A DNA stretch of 64,000 nucleotides from Miscanthus floridulus (lineage: Eukaryota > Streptophyta > Magnoliopsida > Poales > Poaceae), in the NCBI RefSeq assembly GCF_019320115.1, contig NC_089589.1:20494749-20558748 (forward strand), written 5' to 3'. The notes below the pieces were generated by a model. It did not search any database, was not told where the DNA came from, and saw nothing but the letters and a program-made list of their open reading frames with translations. Positions within the stretch are counted from its first letter, which is position 1. Each line of letters opens with the position of its first letter. Made by a program: the position numbers and the translations under genes. Shown piece after piece: positions 52,836-64,000 of this stretch.

Positions 52836-55800
52836 ATGTCGTGGACACCAGACAGTGCAGCCCGATGCCCCGAGCATGATGAGCAGCCAACCCTTAAGGA
52901 GCAAGCACTAGAGGACCAGCTTACTCAGGAACAGTTCAATAAGGAGGTACAAAATGATCTAGAAGTGATGCTTACTCAGGAGCAGTGTGACGAGGAGGAA
53001 GGCCCTGAAGGAGAGGCTGCTGAAGGCGAAGAAGAGGATGATGCTGATGATGACTCAAGAGGGATATGTAAGTCCCGAGGATCCTTTCCCACGTGAAGCC
53101 AGAAGGAGGCCAACGGAGGAAGATTTGGACAAGGACTTTGACCCGAACGAGGAGGTAGGGAAAAAGCCTTAGCTTGTAAATTTTGCTAAAGCTTTGGCTG
53201 TGTTACCTCTGCTAACACTTTGACCTGTCATATATACAGGTCCCTCCTGAAACTCGGAAAAGACGACGTCGACGTCCACGACATCTCGCTGGACAAGATG
53301 GAGTAGAGGAAAGGAGAGCAGAGGCAACAGCCACAGAGACGGATCACGATGCCTCTGCTCCACAACCTGAAGACACAACCATGACTACCAAGCCTAAGAG
53401 GAAACGAGGGGATAGAAAAGGAAATCTATATCCAGATAAGGCATGCTATGTGATAACGGAGGTTGGCCCAGCAGGGGAGGTCCTTGAGCCGAAGGAATTA
53501 AGAGGACAATTCCGTAATGTGATCGGGGCCCTAGTAAGAGATAAATTGAACCCAACAATCCCTAACTGGAAAGAGGTACCAGAGAACAAAAAGAATGAAC
53601 TATGGGATAGGCACTTGAGGGTCAAATTTAGATTTCCGGAGGGTAAGCACGAACTGGTAAAAAAATGCTTTTAGGATGATGGGAGAGGTATTACGACATT
53701 GGAGGTCGGACCTCAACACGAAGTATATCCAAAAGGGGTTAACTCTATTCAAAGAGTTTGGCAAAATAACTCCTAGTCAATGGGAGGAGCTCATAGCTCA
53801 GAAGACTTCACCGGAGGCATTGGAGCTCAGTGCCCGTAACACCGAGCTGGCGAAGAGGAACAAACACCACCATCATCTAGGCCCGGTGGCTACTATGCCA
53901 AGGAAGAGTAGTTTAGAAAGATGGACGAAGAGGCCGCAGCTGCTGGGAATATCGATGTGACAAATCTGAAGGTACGCTCAAGGAACTGGATATATGCGAG
54001 GAGTACAGAAACATCCGGCAGTAATCTTAAGTTTGATAAGCCGGAGACCCAAGAGGCGGTATCAAGGATACTGAAATATGCTGAAGACAAGGAGAAGGGC
54101 TCCTTCAATCCTTCCAGAGAGAGGGACGAGCTTAGCCTTGGCTTGGGAAACAAGGAGCACACAGGCCGCACCAGGGGGCTAGGGAAAATGACGACCTGGA
54201 AGCAAGGATTCGAAGAGGACAGGCACATGTACAAGAAACATGGCTGAGACCGGGAGACTAGTCTTGAGCTCCAAGTGAAGGCTCTAGTTGCGAAGGCGCT
54301 GGAGGAGCAAGGACTGTCTACGGAGCCACGGATGTTAGTGACGCCGCCGGGAGAACTGGCATTAGTTGGCAGCCCTCCGAAAGTTCCTAGCAGCCAAGGT
54401 TCCACTACAGCCTCAACCCCCGTCGATCGCATACGGGAACCAACTAGTTGCACCTTGGTGTTTCTAAGCGGCCGACAGAACACTATGATGGAGGTTGCAA
54501 CGGGTGTGGCACATCCTCCCGGTGGCTTACACCACAATAATAAGATACCGTCGGATTACACTAGGGTCGAGGTGCATACCGTGAAGCCCGAGTTCATGTA
54601 GTGGAGGATAGACTACGCAACTCCCGAGGGGCTAGTGTTACTCGGTGACGTTATTGGGCAGTTCATCCTCTGGCACAAACGGGACATTATATTGACTGCT
54701 TCTTCGCCGCCTCCCCCTCTCCCAAATTTGGAGCGAGTTGTTGAGGTTGGGGAGATATTTTCACCGTCTCGTGACCACCACGTACCTGAGATGCCACATT
54801 CTTCCCCGCCTCCTAGCGAGCATGTGCCTGATGAGATGCCACAACCTTCTCCAGCTCGTACCAAGCAAGTGCATGATGAGATGCCACAGTCTTCTCAACA
54901 AGCACAGCCGATACATGAACAACGAGTGCCTCCTGAAGAAGGTGATGCACAAGAAGACAAGGACGTGCCTGAATGGGAACTTCGAAAGAAGATTCCAATC
55001 AACATAAGGCCAGTTTATGTTCTGGTGAAAGATGTCTCATCGGTGTCCAAGTGGTATTCACATGACCAGTTCAAGCCTGAGAACCAAGTTAAACAAGTCC
55101 CAGAACGGGGTTCTGAGGAGGCCGTAACTAGCAAACTCCACCAAATTGCGAAGCATTATCCAAATGTTGATGACATCAAATGGTCAAAGGATTGCCCGAA
55201 AACATATGAAAGAGGCAAGCCCTTTATACCAAACCGGGACATCCGGCGCCTACCACTTGGAATGAGAAGGTTCCATGATTGGTACTTGCGTGTTCTCCCA
55301 ACAAGCATAGATCTCGTACAAGCATGCTTCCCCACCGGCACATTTGGAACCCCAGCCAGGAAAATTGTCTTTGACTTCAATGACATGCACACATGCTTTC
55401 ACCTGGGAGAAATGGAGATGAATCTAATTCGCACGTGGTGCTTGTAAGTCCTTGTCCTCCCGATATGATATGAATGTAATCTTTGAATTTTGTTGTAACT
55501 AACCAACGTCGTGATTTGTAGAATGCAAGTGCACATTGTCAAACAAATGCCAAGTCTGAAAGCCGGGTATGTAGACCCTTAAGCTATAGCCCAACCAAAT
55601 TTTAATTACCCTAAACAGTGGACAGTGGATGCCAAAGAGCTAGCTGCTGCAAAGACTCTTCGGGAGAAAGAGCGCATCTGTACGGCGAAACTAAAGGAAG
55701 AGTCCCTTAAGGTTGCGGCATACATTGCTCTGGCTTTTAAAAATCTACAACAACACTCTACTATGTGGCTACCATACAACTTCGAGTAAGTTCAACTATA

Positions 55801-56629
55801 TACTTAAAGCTTTGTTCGATATATTTTATTCGATGCAAAAGAGCTTATCTAGTTCTATGATTAAATCCATGCAGCAACCACTGGATTTGTATAGCCGTCG
55901 ATGTCGGGAGGAGCATGGCATGGGTCTTTGATTCAATAGATAAGGACCCGGCGACATACAAAGACTTCATATCGATTCTCAAGACGTATACATATCGACA
56001 ATCCTCATTAGCTTATATATTTGTATACATACTTGTAATGTTCACTTATGGATACTTACAAGTTGTATTTGCTAAAATAATTCGAACAGGGCATTTAGGT
56101 TCTATGTCACTCATCATCACGGAAGGCATGATCCAGTGAGGAAGGAAAAGCTGGCTATAAAAATACTATGTGCGGTAAGTGTAACTTACTTCTTCAGTAC
56201 TCCGTTACATGGCTGTCAAAAGCATTACCTAACATTTTCATATGCAAAACACACAGTGCCCCAAGCAGAGACTTGGGAGTGTACATTGTGGATACTATAC
56301 ATGTTCTATGATGAGTAACACCAGTGCCTACAGGAGACACCCCTTAAGGGTAAGTTTGAACCTCTTCATCAGTAGTATAAAAACTTCATACATGGTATGA
56401 AATACTAAACCGAAACTTGTTCTCTTGTAGTGGAGAGAAGAGAAAGGAATGAAAAAAAGACCCATACAAGGATGACCAATTCTTAGAGCTCGTTGACGAC
56501 CTTTGCAACTTCATATTGGACCAGATTGTACACGTCAAAGGCGCCTACCATGACCGAGAGTCTGACTTAGGTAGAAATCCTCAGTACCAACACCTTCGTG
56601 AGACTGAAAGGCTAGCTCTAGGACGTTGA
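52836..56629 (+). pseudogene. CACTA-2 second gene: Transposase_24 plus C48 (Ulp1-like) peptidase
   Basis: Exon 1 starts MSWTPDSAARCPEHDEQP and is acidic. After an intron (donor near 53156, acceptor CAG at about 53240) a basic stretch RKRRRRPRHL leads into Transposase_24 (53420-54250, including YPDKACYVITEVGP and GNKEHTGRTRGLGK). The middle domain contains DYTRVEVHTVKPEFM and DVIGQFILWHKRDIIL. Small exons from 54640 onward end in the peptidase: His in NHWICIAVDVGRS (55879), Asp in WVFDSIDKD (55929) and Cys in VHCGYYTC (56287). It stops at 56627-56629. Frameshifts near 53055, 53670 and 53880, and stops at 54245 and 54601, break it. It is the counterpart of the CACTA-1 gene at 6860-10471. Confidence 0.85.
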
Positions 56630-56733
56630 TAACAATGTTTATGGAATTTGTATATTAAATGATGGATTGTATATATCCTTACGAATTGGACTTGTAATTA
56701 TAGTTTATATAATACTATTGTGCTGGTAGTCGT

Positions 56734-56805
56734 GTTCGGAACGTTGGTCGCGGGGCGTTCGGCAACGCGGTTCGGAACGTTGGTCGCGGGGCGTTCGGCA
56801 ACGTG
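56734..56805. repeat. Tandem duplication, 36-bp GC-rich unit
   Basis: GTTCGGAACGTTGGTCGCGG starts at 56734 and 56770 in an otherwise AT-rich 3' flank of the second gene. Confidence 0.85.
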
Positions 56806-56888
56806 AACGTTGGATGGAATACGCGGAAACATACAGTTCTGGTCGAATTTGAATTGTAAATTTGAATTTTTTTTTGCGGGAAAACGTA

Positions 56889-57185
56889 CTGTAGGGGTGG
56901 TTCTAGATTGAACCGCCCCTACAAACAGGTATTATAGAGGCGGCTGGCACTATAGCCGCCCCTATAAATCAATTTGTAGGGGCGGTTGGTGATTGAGCCG
57001 CCCCTACAAATCGATTTGTAGGGGCGGCTCAATCACCAACCGCCCTACAAATCGATTTGTAGGGGCGGCTTGGGAACCGCCCCTACAAATGCATGATTTG
57101 TAGAGACGGTTCGGTAGGGGCGGCTGGCCAAACCGCTCCTACAAAGGGTTACCAGCCGCCCCTAAAAATGCTTTGTGTAGTAGTG
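56889..57185. repeat. Right subterminal motif array and terminal repeat of CACTA-2
   Basis: About ten half-sites of GTAGGGGCGG and CCGCCCCTACAAAT alternate in orientation, including an almost perfect inverted pair around 57008-57062, and end with the terminal repeat (CTAAAAATG to TAGTAGTG). Confidence 0.9.
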
Positions 57186-57449
57186 GTGGCTGGGTTTATC
57201 ATGTGTAAGATACACACCTTCACTTGCGAGTCTGAGTCGACGTGGTGGTAGAGTCCATCTTGAACACGGCAGTGGTGGTGGTTCGCTGGCACCTGGATCG
57301 GCGGCAAAAGGGCAGGCCAGCCTGGGAAGGCCTGTCTAATGCTCAGGAGGACCCCGAGAGAACTACTGGTGATCCCGAGACAAATATTGGAGATCGATTA
57401 AAGGATGAGGCACGCACAAATAAAATATCTTGAGCTCACGAAAAGAAAT
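57186..57449. other. Right flank of CACTA-2, no recognised gene
   Basis: It starts with the GTG target duplicate. A short frame at 57242-57433 has no domain signal. Confidence 0.35.
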
Positions 57450-57871
57450 TTAGAACATCTAAAAGAAACTGATTATGCAGCAAGAAATACAAAGTTTCAC
57501 CGAGGAGAGATAATAGAGGGAGATTGATAGATGATGATAAGAAAAGGATTTTGGAAAGCTCCACGCATATAAAAGGATTAAACTGCAGAAACAAGGAATT
57601 TTGTTTCACCAAAAAGACAGAGACATGTCGAATAAAGATAACACATTTTGAAAACTTTATGCACTCACAACACAAACTCAAGTAACAAGCATACATCATA
57701 TCACCAAAAGCCTGTCAAATTGATTTCGAAAAATTGGGAAAACCATTTTTTATAACTAAATTTGCGCTAGCTCGAACCAAACTTGGTAAATTTTATCCAA
57801 ATATTAAAACAATTTATTTTATTTAGTGTTTTCTATTCACAACCCAAAATTGGAAATTTTGGGGTGTGACA
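57450..57871 (-). mobile_element. Probable LTR fragment, minus strand
   Basis: On the minus strand the sequence starts TGTCACACCCCAAAATTTCC at 57871, the same type of start as the plus-strand LTR at 26553, and continues as AT-rich LTR-like text. Its other end is not defined. Confidence 0.4.
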
Positions 57872-57896
57872 TTAACTGCCCTACATCACCACATCA

Positions 57897-58136
57897 CCAT
57901 TTGTTGAGCTTCTTAGCCATGGCGTCCACATTCTTAGTGAGGTTGTCAAGCTGCACAGCCATGTCGTCCATATTCTTATTGAGGTTGTCTACCTTCACAG
58001 ACGCAGCGTCAACCTGCACAAACTTGTTTTTGAGATTGTCGACAGCCCAAGCTAGAGCGCGGAGCTTGTGCAATATGGGGGCAGTATCCGTTGCATCCAG
58101 GGCGTCCATGAGGTTAACTGGTGACTTGGAGACCTG
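57897..58136 (-). pseudogene. Terminal exon with heptad-type coiled coil, unknown gene
   Basis: After CTTCCACAG (acceptor-like, ending about 58137 on the minus strand) the frame VSKSPVNLMDALDATDTAP continues into repeated VDNLNKNMDDMAVQLDNL and TKNVDAMAKKLNKW, then TGA. The repeats have a 14-residue spacing, fitting a coiled coil. No upstream exon could be assigned in the AT-rich sequence, so this is probably a remnant of a transposon-borne or host gene. Confidence 0.4.
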
Positions 58137-58189
58137 TGGAAGAGAAAGCATAGTAGTATTACTAGTAGTCAATAATAGTAGTTGCTAGA

Positions 58190-60900
58190 ACAAGTTTTTG
58201 CTGTTCTAATTTCTAAAATGCATAATATCTACCCAACCTTTCATACTACAAAGTTTTAGGTCTCGTTGAGCTCTGCAATTTGATAAAGGGTGTGTCTCCA
58301 TATGAGATTTTTTGGTATTTTCAAAACTTTGAATAAAAAAGTTAACAATAACAAACTAGTAGATTGGGTTGGGCACAACAACTTTGATATTAACCATGTA
58401 AACATTCAAGGTGGTTTAGAAATTTTAAATATTGAATTTCAAAATCTCAGAACTTAAGACACATATTTGGGACTTTAAACAACTTCAACTCAAAAAACTT
58501 TCAACTACAAAGATGTAGATTATATTGAGTACTACAACTTCGGTATATATGACGGCAACATCTGAAGTTATTTGGAACTTTTACATTTTAAATTTCATAT
58601 TATGATAAATTTAAACAATATTTTGGGATTCTATATAGTTTCAACAAAACTTCTCAACTACAAAGATGTATATCCTTTCGCGAGCTACAATTTTAATATA
58701 AAATTTGTCTTTATTCAACTTCATACAAAAAAGTTACCAACTATTTTTGGGTGCAACTATTAGCAGTGTTGGGGATTTTTAAGTGTCCACCTCTATTAAT
58801 CTATTTTTAGAGGCGGACCCTTAGTATGCATCCCTCTGGTATTAGTGATTTAAGAGAAAAGAATTTTAAGATGCCCACGTCTATTAATCGATAAACAAAG
58901 GCGGGGCCTTAGAACGCCTGTCTGGTTAACCAACTATAAATAGCGATGGTCACCTTAAGATGCCTATTTTTGAAAGAGGTGGGCTTTTGCCTAGAGACCA
59001 CATAACCAATTATGAAGGCAGTCCGAAGATGTGGCTGGTCCAGTTAATCAGAGAGATTTTCTCCTAAAACCATTTTTCTAGTAGTGGGCTTGAACTTTAA
59101 AAAAGGCAGGACTCTTAAGAGGTTTGTCTTTTATAAATAGACTATATTTTCACAAGGTAGTTCTCTGAAGAGGTCTGCCTCTTTAAATCAATTTACGGAG
59201 GTGATCATTATTTGGGTATCTCCTAGTAGACTAAATTTGAAATTGACTAGTATTACGAGAGACACTAAAACTTTTCTACCGCTTTTATAATAAAAGGGGT
59301 CGTCTCCAAAAATTATTTTTATGCAAGTGTCTTGGCAATGCCATGGCCATATATGGGCATTACAACTTTAAAATGTGTCAAGCACTACAACTTTAGTATA
59401 TGAGATGTCTCTATCCGAGATTGTTTTGAAATTTTAGTAATTTGAATATCAAAATATATGAATTTAAATTAAATAACTAAGACTTTAAATAACTTTAAAT
59501 AAAAAATTTATCATTAAGAAACCTGTAGATCAGGTAGGCCACTGCTACTTTGTAATTAGCCATGTGAACAATTAAGGTCGTTTGGAAATTTTAAATTTTG
59601 ATTTTTTGAATTTAAATAACTCCGACTTTAAAGCTTTTTAACTACAAAGTTGTAGATTCTACTAAGAACTATAGCTTTAGTACAGACCATGTTAACATCC
59701 AAGGTTGCTCAAAAATCTTAAATTTTAAATTTGAACATTCGAGAACTGAAAACAACATTTTGGGAAACTAACCAATTTCATATAAAAAACTTCTCAACAA
59801 TAAAGTTGTAGATCACATCGAGGGCTACAATTATGATGTAAAGTCCGTCTTCATCATAGTTCATAGAAAAAGTTATGAACTTTTTAACAGCAAAAAGTGT
59901 ACCACAACATTTGGGCATCAAGATTTGGACCCCACCATGGGGCTATGGGCATCAAGATAATCAAAAACAACATTTGGGTTATCGCATTTGGACTCCGTGC
60001 AAAGAAACAAGTGTGTGGACCTATTATGTCGAAACCGGCGGTTTCCCAAACCGGCTAAGCTAGTTTTCCTGGATTCTGAGACCATTTGGAGTCCCGATTG
60101 GTTTTGGCTCGTGTTTTCACGTGGGAAACTTAAAGAAGTGTCTTAACCATGTTTCCTACTCGGATAAGACCAACCCCTTATATATCGAAGGATCACGGTT
60201 GATTGAGAGCTTCAACATCTAATCGTTCAAATAACATCTGTTACTCCTTTTACCCTAACTTTTCCAACCTCCTATTGTTCTGCGCGTCTCTCAATGAGAT
60301 TCGGTGGCATTCTAGGTGGTCTTGCCGACCCTAGGACAAAACCTTAGCGGTCATCTCCTTGACAGGTCTTTCTGGGAAGTGTTCTCAAGTTCTTTCGGCA
60401 AAGAACGGGCTTGAAATAGGCTCTATCGACTTGTTGGTTAGTACGTGCTGATTTCAGAGTTACAAGCTGCGTGATAGGTCATTGGGCCACCTGGTGCATT
60501 CTAGGCCTTGCTATTGTGTGATCCGAGATTCAATTAGGCATCAACATATTTTTTTTTGATGCAACTATGTGTAGACGCGGGTTTCTTTATATGCCCGCCT
60601 TTATTGATCGATTTCTAGAGACAGACACTTAGTATGCCTGTCTATGTTAATTGTCATTTTCAAAGATGGGCATATGTTAATCGATTAACAGAGGTGGTCG
60701 CCTTAGGACATCGTGGCTCTGTTAATAGTCAATTAACAAATACGGTCACCTTAGCATGCCTGGCTCTCAAAATAAATAAGAGCTGGGTATTTGCCTGGAG
60801 GCTGCATGGCCATTTATAGAGGTAATCCTTAGATGTGTCCATCTCTATTAATAAGAGAGGTTGTCTCCTAATTTATTTTTGAAGTAGAGATACCATGAAG
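58190..60900. mobile_element. Decayed transposon sequence, CACTA-like
   Basis: No gene is present. There are diverged units of the ACTACAAAG(A/T)TGTAGAT and CTACAACTT(C/T)GGTAT type (58200-59880), like those in CACTA-2. Two related blocks at about 58745-59090 and 60545-60895 share AGAGG-rich phrases such as TTAGTATGC and GGGC(T)TTTGCCT. The first ends in TTTTTCTAGTAGTG, a CACTA-type terminus. A TATA-like CTTATATATCGAAGG at about 60177 followed by a leader resembles an old transposon promoter. The boundaries are unclear. Confidence 0.5.
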
Positions 60901-61356
60901 TCCGTTCCATAGTCTTATGTGCATGCACTCGTCGAAAATCTTCCTACTGCTTACCTCCCCATGTGGAATGGGCCTATATACGCAAAGCACATGTATTTCA
61001 CTTTTATTCTCACTTCATGTGAAATGGTTAATCCAGAGGAGAGTTCTTTGGAATGATAATTATTATAAGCTATGCTAGCCCGAACCTCTTTAAATAACCA
61101 AGGTGACACTAAAACACAACACACATGGATACAACATGACGGACCAGAGCACACTAATGGGCGAAGGTATTACACCTACTGTGCACTTAGGGTTAAACAT
61201 CAATTGTTAGGATGTGTTTTCATTTTAATTGTCAATCCCTCATCCCCCACTACACATAAACACACACACTTTCATTTTTATCTTTCAGTTTCCAGGGAAA
61301 TAGTATATATGTTGCTGGTAATATGAAGAGCATCCATGCTTTCCATAATGAACATA
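60901..61356. other. Intergenic, 3' flank of the kinase gene
   Basis: No convincing gene or repeat was seen. On the minus strand this follows the kinase stop codon or a possible further intron. Confidence 0.4.
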
Positions 61357-64000
61357 TCATATACGTACCTGCAGGCCAATTAGATCTTCTGGCAGATCAG
61401 AATACATTGACATTTCATCAACCCTAGGTTCTAGCTCTTCAAGTTCATCGATAATGTCCTTTATTTCTGGCCTTTTATCCCGATTTTCATCTACACATCT
61501 TAATGCTATGTCGATGCACCTCTTCACTGGTGAAATGTCTATTTCCCGTGGTGATGAATGCCCCGACGTGCCCTGCAGCTTTCCTTTCCAGTTTGTAGTT
61601 ACCTACGAAACGGGATCATGTAGTTAATTAGATGGCAGTTACACTCAGATATATCTAAGTAGTACATAAAACACATAATATTCACAAATCTCTGTTCATG
61701 ATACGGAGAACAATTTTCCTTACGAGCTCAATAAACTGTTTGGGAGGCATTGTACTACGGTGGTAGATGCCATTATTTCCAGCCATTATTTTTATCATGA
61801 TTACTCCCAAACTGAAGACGTCAAACTTCTTTGATATAGCGCCATCAAGTATGTATTCTGGTGGCATGTACCCCCTGGACCATAAGAAGCATAAAAGATA
61901 TTAAAAATAACCACACTTTTTTGTTGGCAAAGTGTTACAAGAATCAATAGCTCAGAACATGATTGCCCAACTTACAGTGTTCCCTTGCGGATTTCAGTTT
62001 GATGAGTTATTGTAGAAGAAACAAGCCTAGACAAACCAAGATCTCCAATCTTTGCCGTCATCATATTGTCCAGCAAAATATTAGCAGGTTTCAAATCAAG
62101 GTGGTAAATAGGTTTTCCCTGTGCACTATGTAGGTGGTGTAAACCCTCACAGGTACCTTTAATTATTTTGAAGCATGTGGGCCAGTTAAGACCACAAGAT
62201 TCATCTGCAATGGGAAAATGAAAAACACATAAGGTCTATCGAGTTTGAATACGTACACCGATTTAAACTAATTTTCTCATATTCGACGTACAAAACCATC
62301 AATAAATTAAATAAACTAATTTTCTCCTCAGTCCTATAATCGCACGCATGCCATATTCCAGAATACAGTATACCTGAAATGTGATTCTCAAGGTTTCCAC
62401 CTTCCACATATTCGAAGCAGAGAACTCTCTCCATTTCATGAGTAGCAATTAGCTTCCCCTCATGACAGATGAACTTACGATGTGATATTTCATGGCAGTA
62501 GCCAATTAACCCAACGATATTGGGATGCCGTATCTTGCAAAGGTTACGGAATTCATTGTCGAACGCGTTATCATCAAGTCCCTGCAGCTGATGAAGCCTC
62601 TTCACAGCAATCACTTGGTCATTATACAGGCCCTGTTGTGATCAAACTAGTTAGTATAGATGCATAAGGAGTGGTGCCAAAATAGGATTATTACGTTGTA
62701 AATAAATTATTAGATATACCTTGTAGACAATTCCATAACCCCCACTACCAATCATCCGATCAATTCCAAAATTGTTGGTAATATCTTGAAGCATATGGAA
62801 TTTAATGTCCATGTTCTCCCCCACAAGGCCCATCTTGGATCTCTTGTTCCTGAGACACAAAAGGCCTTTTCACACAAGACTTCAATCCAGCATATGCTAA
62901 ATAGATTCACAAAGCGTAACAGGCCGCAGCCTCCCACCCCACCACCGCCACCCACTACCAACCGACTTCTTTCTGGAGGTGTAGGAATAGATTCCTGCTC
63001 ACCAATCTCTTCACTGGTTTGCCGCGGTTGGTCACTTGATTGTGCTGTATCCATTTCCATCTAAAGAATAATGATCAGTCAATGACAAGATGATTAGTGC
63101 TTTTAAATGAAGAAAATAGTGATGATTATATGTTCAGTGCATTAACTAGTAGCAACAAATTAATTCTCGCCAACCACTTTAGGTGTTTTCTTTGTCTGCA
63201 CTCCAATTCACCCCCACCAATGACATGGATTTTGAGGGATTTTCTACCTAAATCCCTATGAATCCATATGCATTTGGGTGGACTGGATTGAAGCCGAACA
63301 AGCACTTAATGTTTACTCCGTACCTTCCTACTGGTCCAGGGGTTGCGCAATACAACATCACGTGCAATGGCCATTTTGGTTTTATAAATAATTTGATAAT
63401 AGATGGGATGGTTATTTCTTTAAATTAGAGAAGTGATAATTATCGTGTTCAATGTTTGTCGATCACAGCAACTAGTTCTTGCTAATCTATTCAATGTTTA
63501 CCTCCACTTGGTGACTTGGTTCTGGAAGAGTGGCATCAGGTTTCTGCTCGCAAATCTCTTCACAGGTTTCCTCCTGTCGAGGGGTGTGGAGATGTTCAGT
63601 TGTTCGTAGTAGTATAATGAACAATCAAACGATAGGATTAATTGTTAGTTAGAACGAGAGAAGTTATATTAAATGTTTGCACTGTAATTTGGCGAAGGCA
63701 TCTAATGGTCAATAGTCTCTTCAAAAAATAATGTTTACCTCTGCTGGGTGACTTGGTTCAGCAATTTCTGTACTGGTTTGCCGTGGTCGGTCGCTTGATT
63801 GTGCAGTATCCATTTCCATCTGTAAAATAATAATCAGTCAAACATGCCTCTGGGTACCAGGTGTAGTATAGTATGTTAATAATCACTGTTAAAAGGATGA
63901 AACTAAGTGATAATAAGTAAGTGTCTTCATTCGGATCTTTGATGTTTACCTCAGGGTACCAGGTGACCTCCACTTCCACTTCAACTTCATTGCCGTCGTC
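61357..64000 (-). CDS. Receptor-like / cytoplasmic Ser/Thr protein kinase, multi-exon, 5' end outside window
   Basis: Minus-strand exons were assembled from GT-AG sites: 64000-63950 (partial), 63819-63739, 63573-63502, 63060-62963, 62849-62721, 62632-62374, 62204-61976, 61874-61724 and 61602-61357. Kinase landmarks in order are the glycine loop IGSGGYGIVYK, Lys in VIAVKRL, the alpha-C Glu in DNEFRNL, HLDLKPANILLD (HRD with Leu, so non-RD), GDLGLS (DFG-type with Leu), GTLGYMPPEY across an exon join, and the C-terminal RCVDENRDKRPEIKDI. Non-RD kinases are common among immune receptors. The N-terminal side is built from small acidic exons. No stop was seen in the assembled exons. The CAG|GTACGT near the end may be a donor, so the C-terminus is provisional. 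Confidence 0.8.
62963..64000 (-). repeat. Array of related small symmetric exons in the kinase gene
   Basis: The exons at 63819-63739 (81 nt) and 63060-62963 share MEMDTAQSSD(R/Q)PRQTS. The exons at 63819-63739 and 63573-63502 (72 nt) share the ending EPSH-x(2)-E followed by the donor GTAAACATT. The exon ending at 63950 and a decayed copy near 63846-63870 share ACCTGGTACCC. Exon lengths of 81 and 72 are multiples of three, so whole exons can be duplicated or skipped without changing frame. Confidence 0.7.

Larger units (their letters stand above)
31166..57185. mobile_element. CACTA (En/Spm) transposon, 26,020 bp including a nested gypsy element
   Basis: The left end CACTACT at 31166 and the complement at 57179-57185 form imperfect inverted repeats, both continuing into ATTTTTAG-containing text. 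GTG flanks both ends (31163-31165, 57186-57188). Subterminal arrays carry the motif TTTGTAGGGGCGGCT and complement. Without the gypsy insert the element is about 13.9 kb. It encodes on the plus strand a TNP2-type transposase (32241-33812 and 45982-47899) and a second gene with Transposase_24 and C48 domains (52836-56629). Frameshifts and stops in both genes indicate an inactive copy. Confidence 0.93.

Overview
This window is eukaryotic nuclear DNA from a grass, most likely a panicoid such as sorghum, sugarcane, Miscanthus, Panicum or maize relatives. The evidence is the density of CACTA (En/Spm) DNA transposons with grass-type subterminal motifs, Ty3/gypsy retrotransposons with long non-coding 3' regions, a plant NLR disease-resistance gene and a plant receptor-like kinase. 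Species assignment is inference. No prokaryotic features, CRISPR arrays or intact tRNA/rRNA genes were seen.

Layout. (1) 1-4916: a minus-strand gypsy retrotransposon whose 5' LTR (3281-4916) holds ~100-bp tandem repeats and a 770-bp CACTA (4139-4908, TSD CCC); its pol is broken by another LTR (1-487). (2) 5470-24914: one NLR resistance gene (Rx-type coiled coil, then NB-ARC) cut by a 17,210-bp CACTA element (6013-23222, TSD TAA). Removing the element and one TSD copy puts the coiled coil and NB-ARC back in one frame. The gene also has coding frameshifts, a deleted P-loop and a splice-phase problem, and ends where another CACTA end (24915) begins in the LRR start. (3) 24915-31165: a CACTA fragment with a captured host exon, a probable ~3-kb gypsy LTR and unassigned sequence. 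(4) 31166-57185: a second large CACTA (26,020 bp, TSD GTG). Its transposase gene is split by a 12,159-bp gypsy element (33818-45976, TSD TGTAC, LTRs 9/400 different). (5) 57186-61356: transposon debris. (6) 61357 to beyond 64000, minus strand: a multi-exon non-RD receptor-like kinase with an array of small symmetric, related exons at its N-terminal side.

How the parts work together. Both large CACTAs have the usual two-gene plan: a TNP2-type transposase (Transpos_assoc, Transposase_21, DUF4218/DUF4216-like parts) and a second gene of Transposase_24 plus a Ulp1-like C48 cysteine-peptidase domain. The first element also carries a viroplasmin-type ORF with a C-terminal membrane segment, a spliced gene of unknown family, a charged coiled-coil ORF, a ~500-bp tandem array and several tRNA-like modules. 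In both elements the motif that fills the transposon ends recurs inside the element 8-14 bp from TATA boxes. This looks like a shared operator placed on several promoters and is the most system-like signal in the window. All transposon genes show nonsense or frameshift damage, so none looks autonomous now.
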